Part shown: positions 13,456-13,487 of the stretch, one piece after another
Layout: each line of letters starts with the position of its first letter
How positions within the stretch are numbered: the first letter of the stretch is position 1
Position numbers and translations under genes: made by a program
The notes under the pieces: generated by a model
Seen by the model: the letters and a program-made list of their open reading frames with translations, nothing else
Told to the model about the DNA's origin: nothing
Database searches by the model: none
Origin: an uncultured Olsenella sp.
GTDB taxonomy: Bacteria; Actinomycetota; Coriobacteriia; Coriobacteriales; Atopobiaceae
Assembly (NCBI GenBank): GCA_947253595.1
Contig: CAMXZR010000042.1
Span: 1-13,487 of the forward strand
Reading direction: 5' to 3'
DNA length: 13,487 nucleotides

Positions 13456-13486
13456 GGACGGAGGCGCATTGCGTCTCCGTCCTTTT
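13456..13486 (+). terminator. Intrinsic terminator (attenuator) at the window end
   Basis: A 12-bp stem (13456-13467 with 13471-13482, one G-U) with loop ATT is followed by TTTT (13483-13486). The sequence GGAGGCG in its 5' arm (13460-13466) is also exactly complementary to CGCCTCC (13362-13368) inside the leader ORF, giving a possible antiterminator pairing. The window ends one base after the T-run, so a downstream gene is likely but unseen. Confidence 0.82.
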
Positions 13487-13487
13487 G

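Noticed and set aside
13056..13469. 137-codon minus-strand ORF in the final region
   Set aside because: No ribosome site or family motif, and it runs antisense through a promoter, leader ORF and terminator on the + strand.

Overview
The window reads as chromosomal DNA of a GC-rich, low-motility-type Gram-positive actinobacterium. The gene families, gene density, strong GGAGG-type ribosome binding sites and short AT-rich promoter islands suggest a member of the Coriobacteriia (Olsenella/Atopobium/Collinsella-like). This is an inference from style; no marker gene in the window fixes the genus.

Layout, left to right. (1) 1-477 holds an extended -10 promoter and a roughly 345-nt structured leader or non-coding RNA before a lipoprotein solute-binding gene (478-1464). 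(2) hpf (ribosome hibernation) and a DegV/FakB-type lipid-binding gene lie 10 bp apart, followed by a beta-hydroxyacid dehydrogenase with a His/Cys-rich metal-binding tail. (3) After an AT-rich promoter island comes a three-gene set: an NYN ribonuclease-like protein with an OST-HTH/LOTUS domain, a HEAT-like helical protein, and a membrane-anchored SurA-like protein without a PPIase domain. (4) 7134-8357 encodes an unusual fusion of a DUF523/TudS-type desulfidase domain with a purine nucleoside phosphorylase. (5) A tRNA-Thr(CGT) follows with its own promoter and terminator. (6) A repeat-rich AT island precedes an ABC exporter half-transporter that ends in a clear terminator. (7) A YeiH-family membrane protein converges on a Cof-type HAD phosphatase. 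(8) The last 590 bp contain palindromes, a strong promoter, a 29-codon Cys/Arg-rich leader ORF and a perfect-looking terminator: the design of a cysteine-responsive attenuator for a gene just outside the window.

The most promising new biology is the DUF523-PNP fusion, which suggests salvage of thiolated nucleosides, and the Cys-codon attenuator. With the nearby YeiH protein they give the window a loose sulfur theme, but the link between these loci is only inferred. Coding is almost entirely on the + strand; only the HAD gene is on the - strand.
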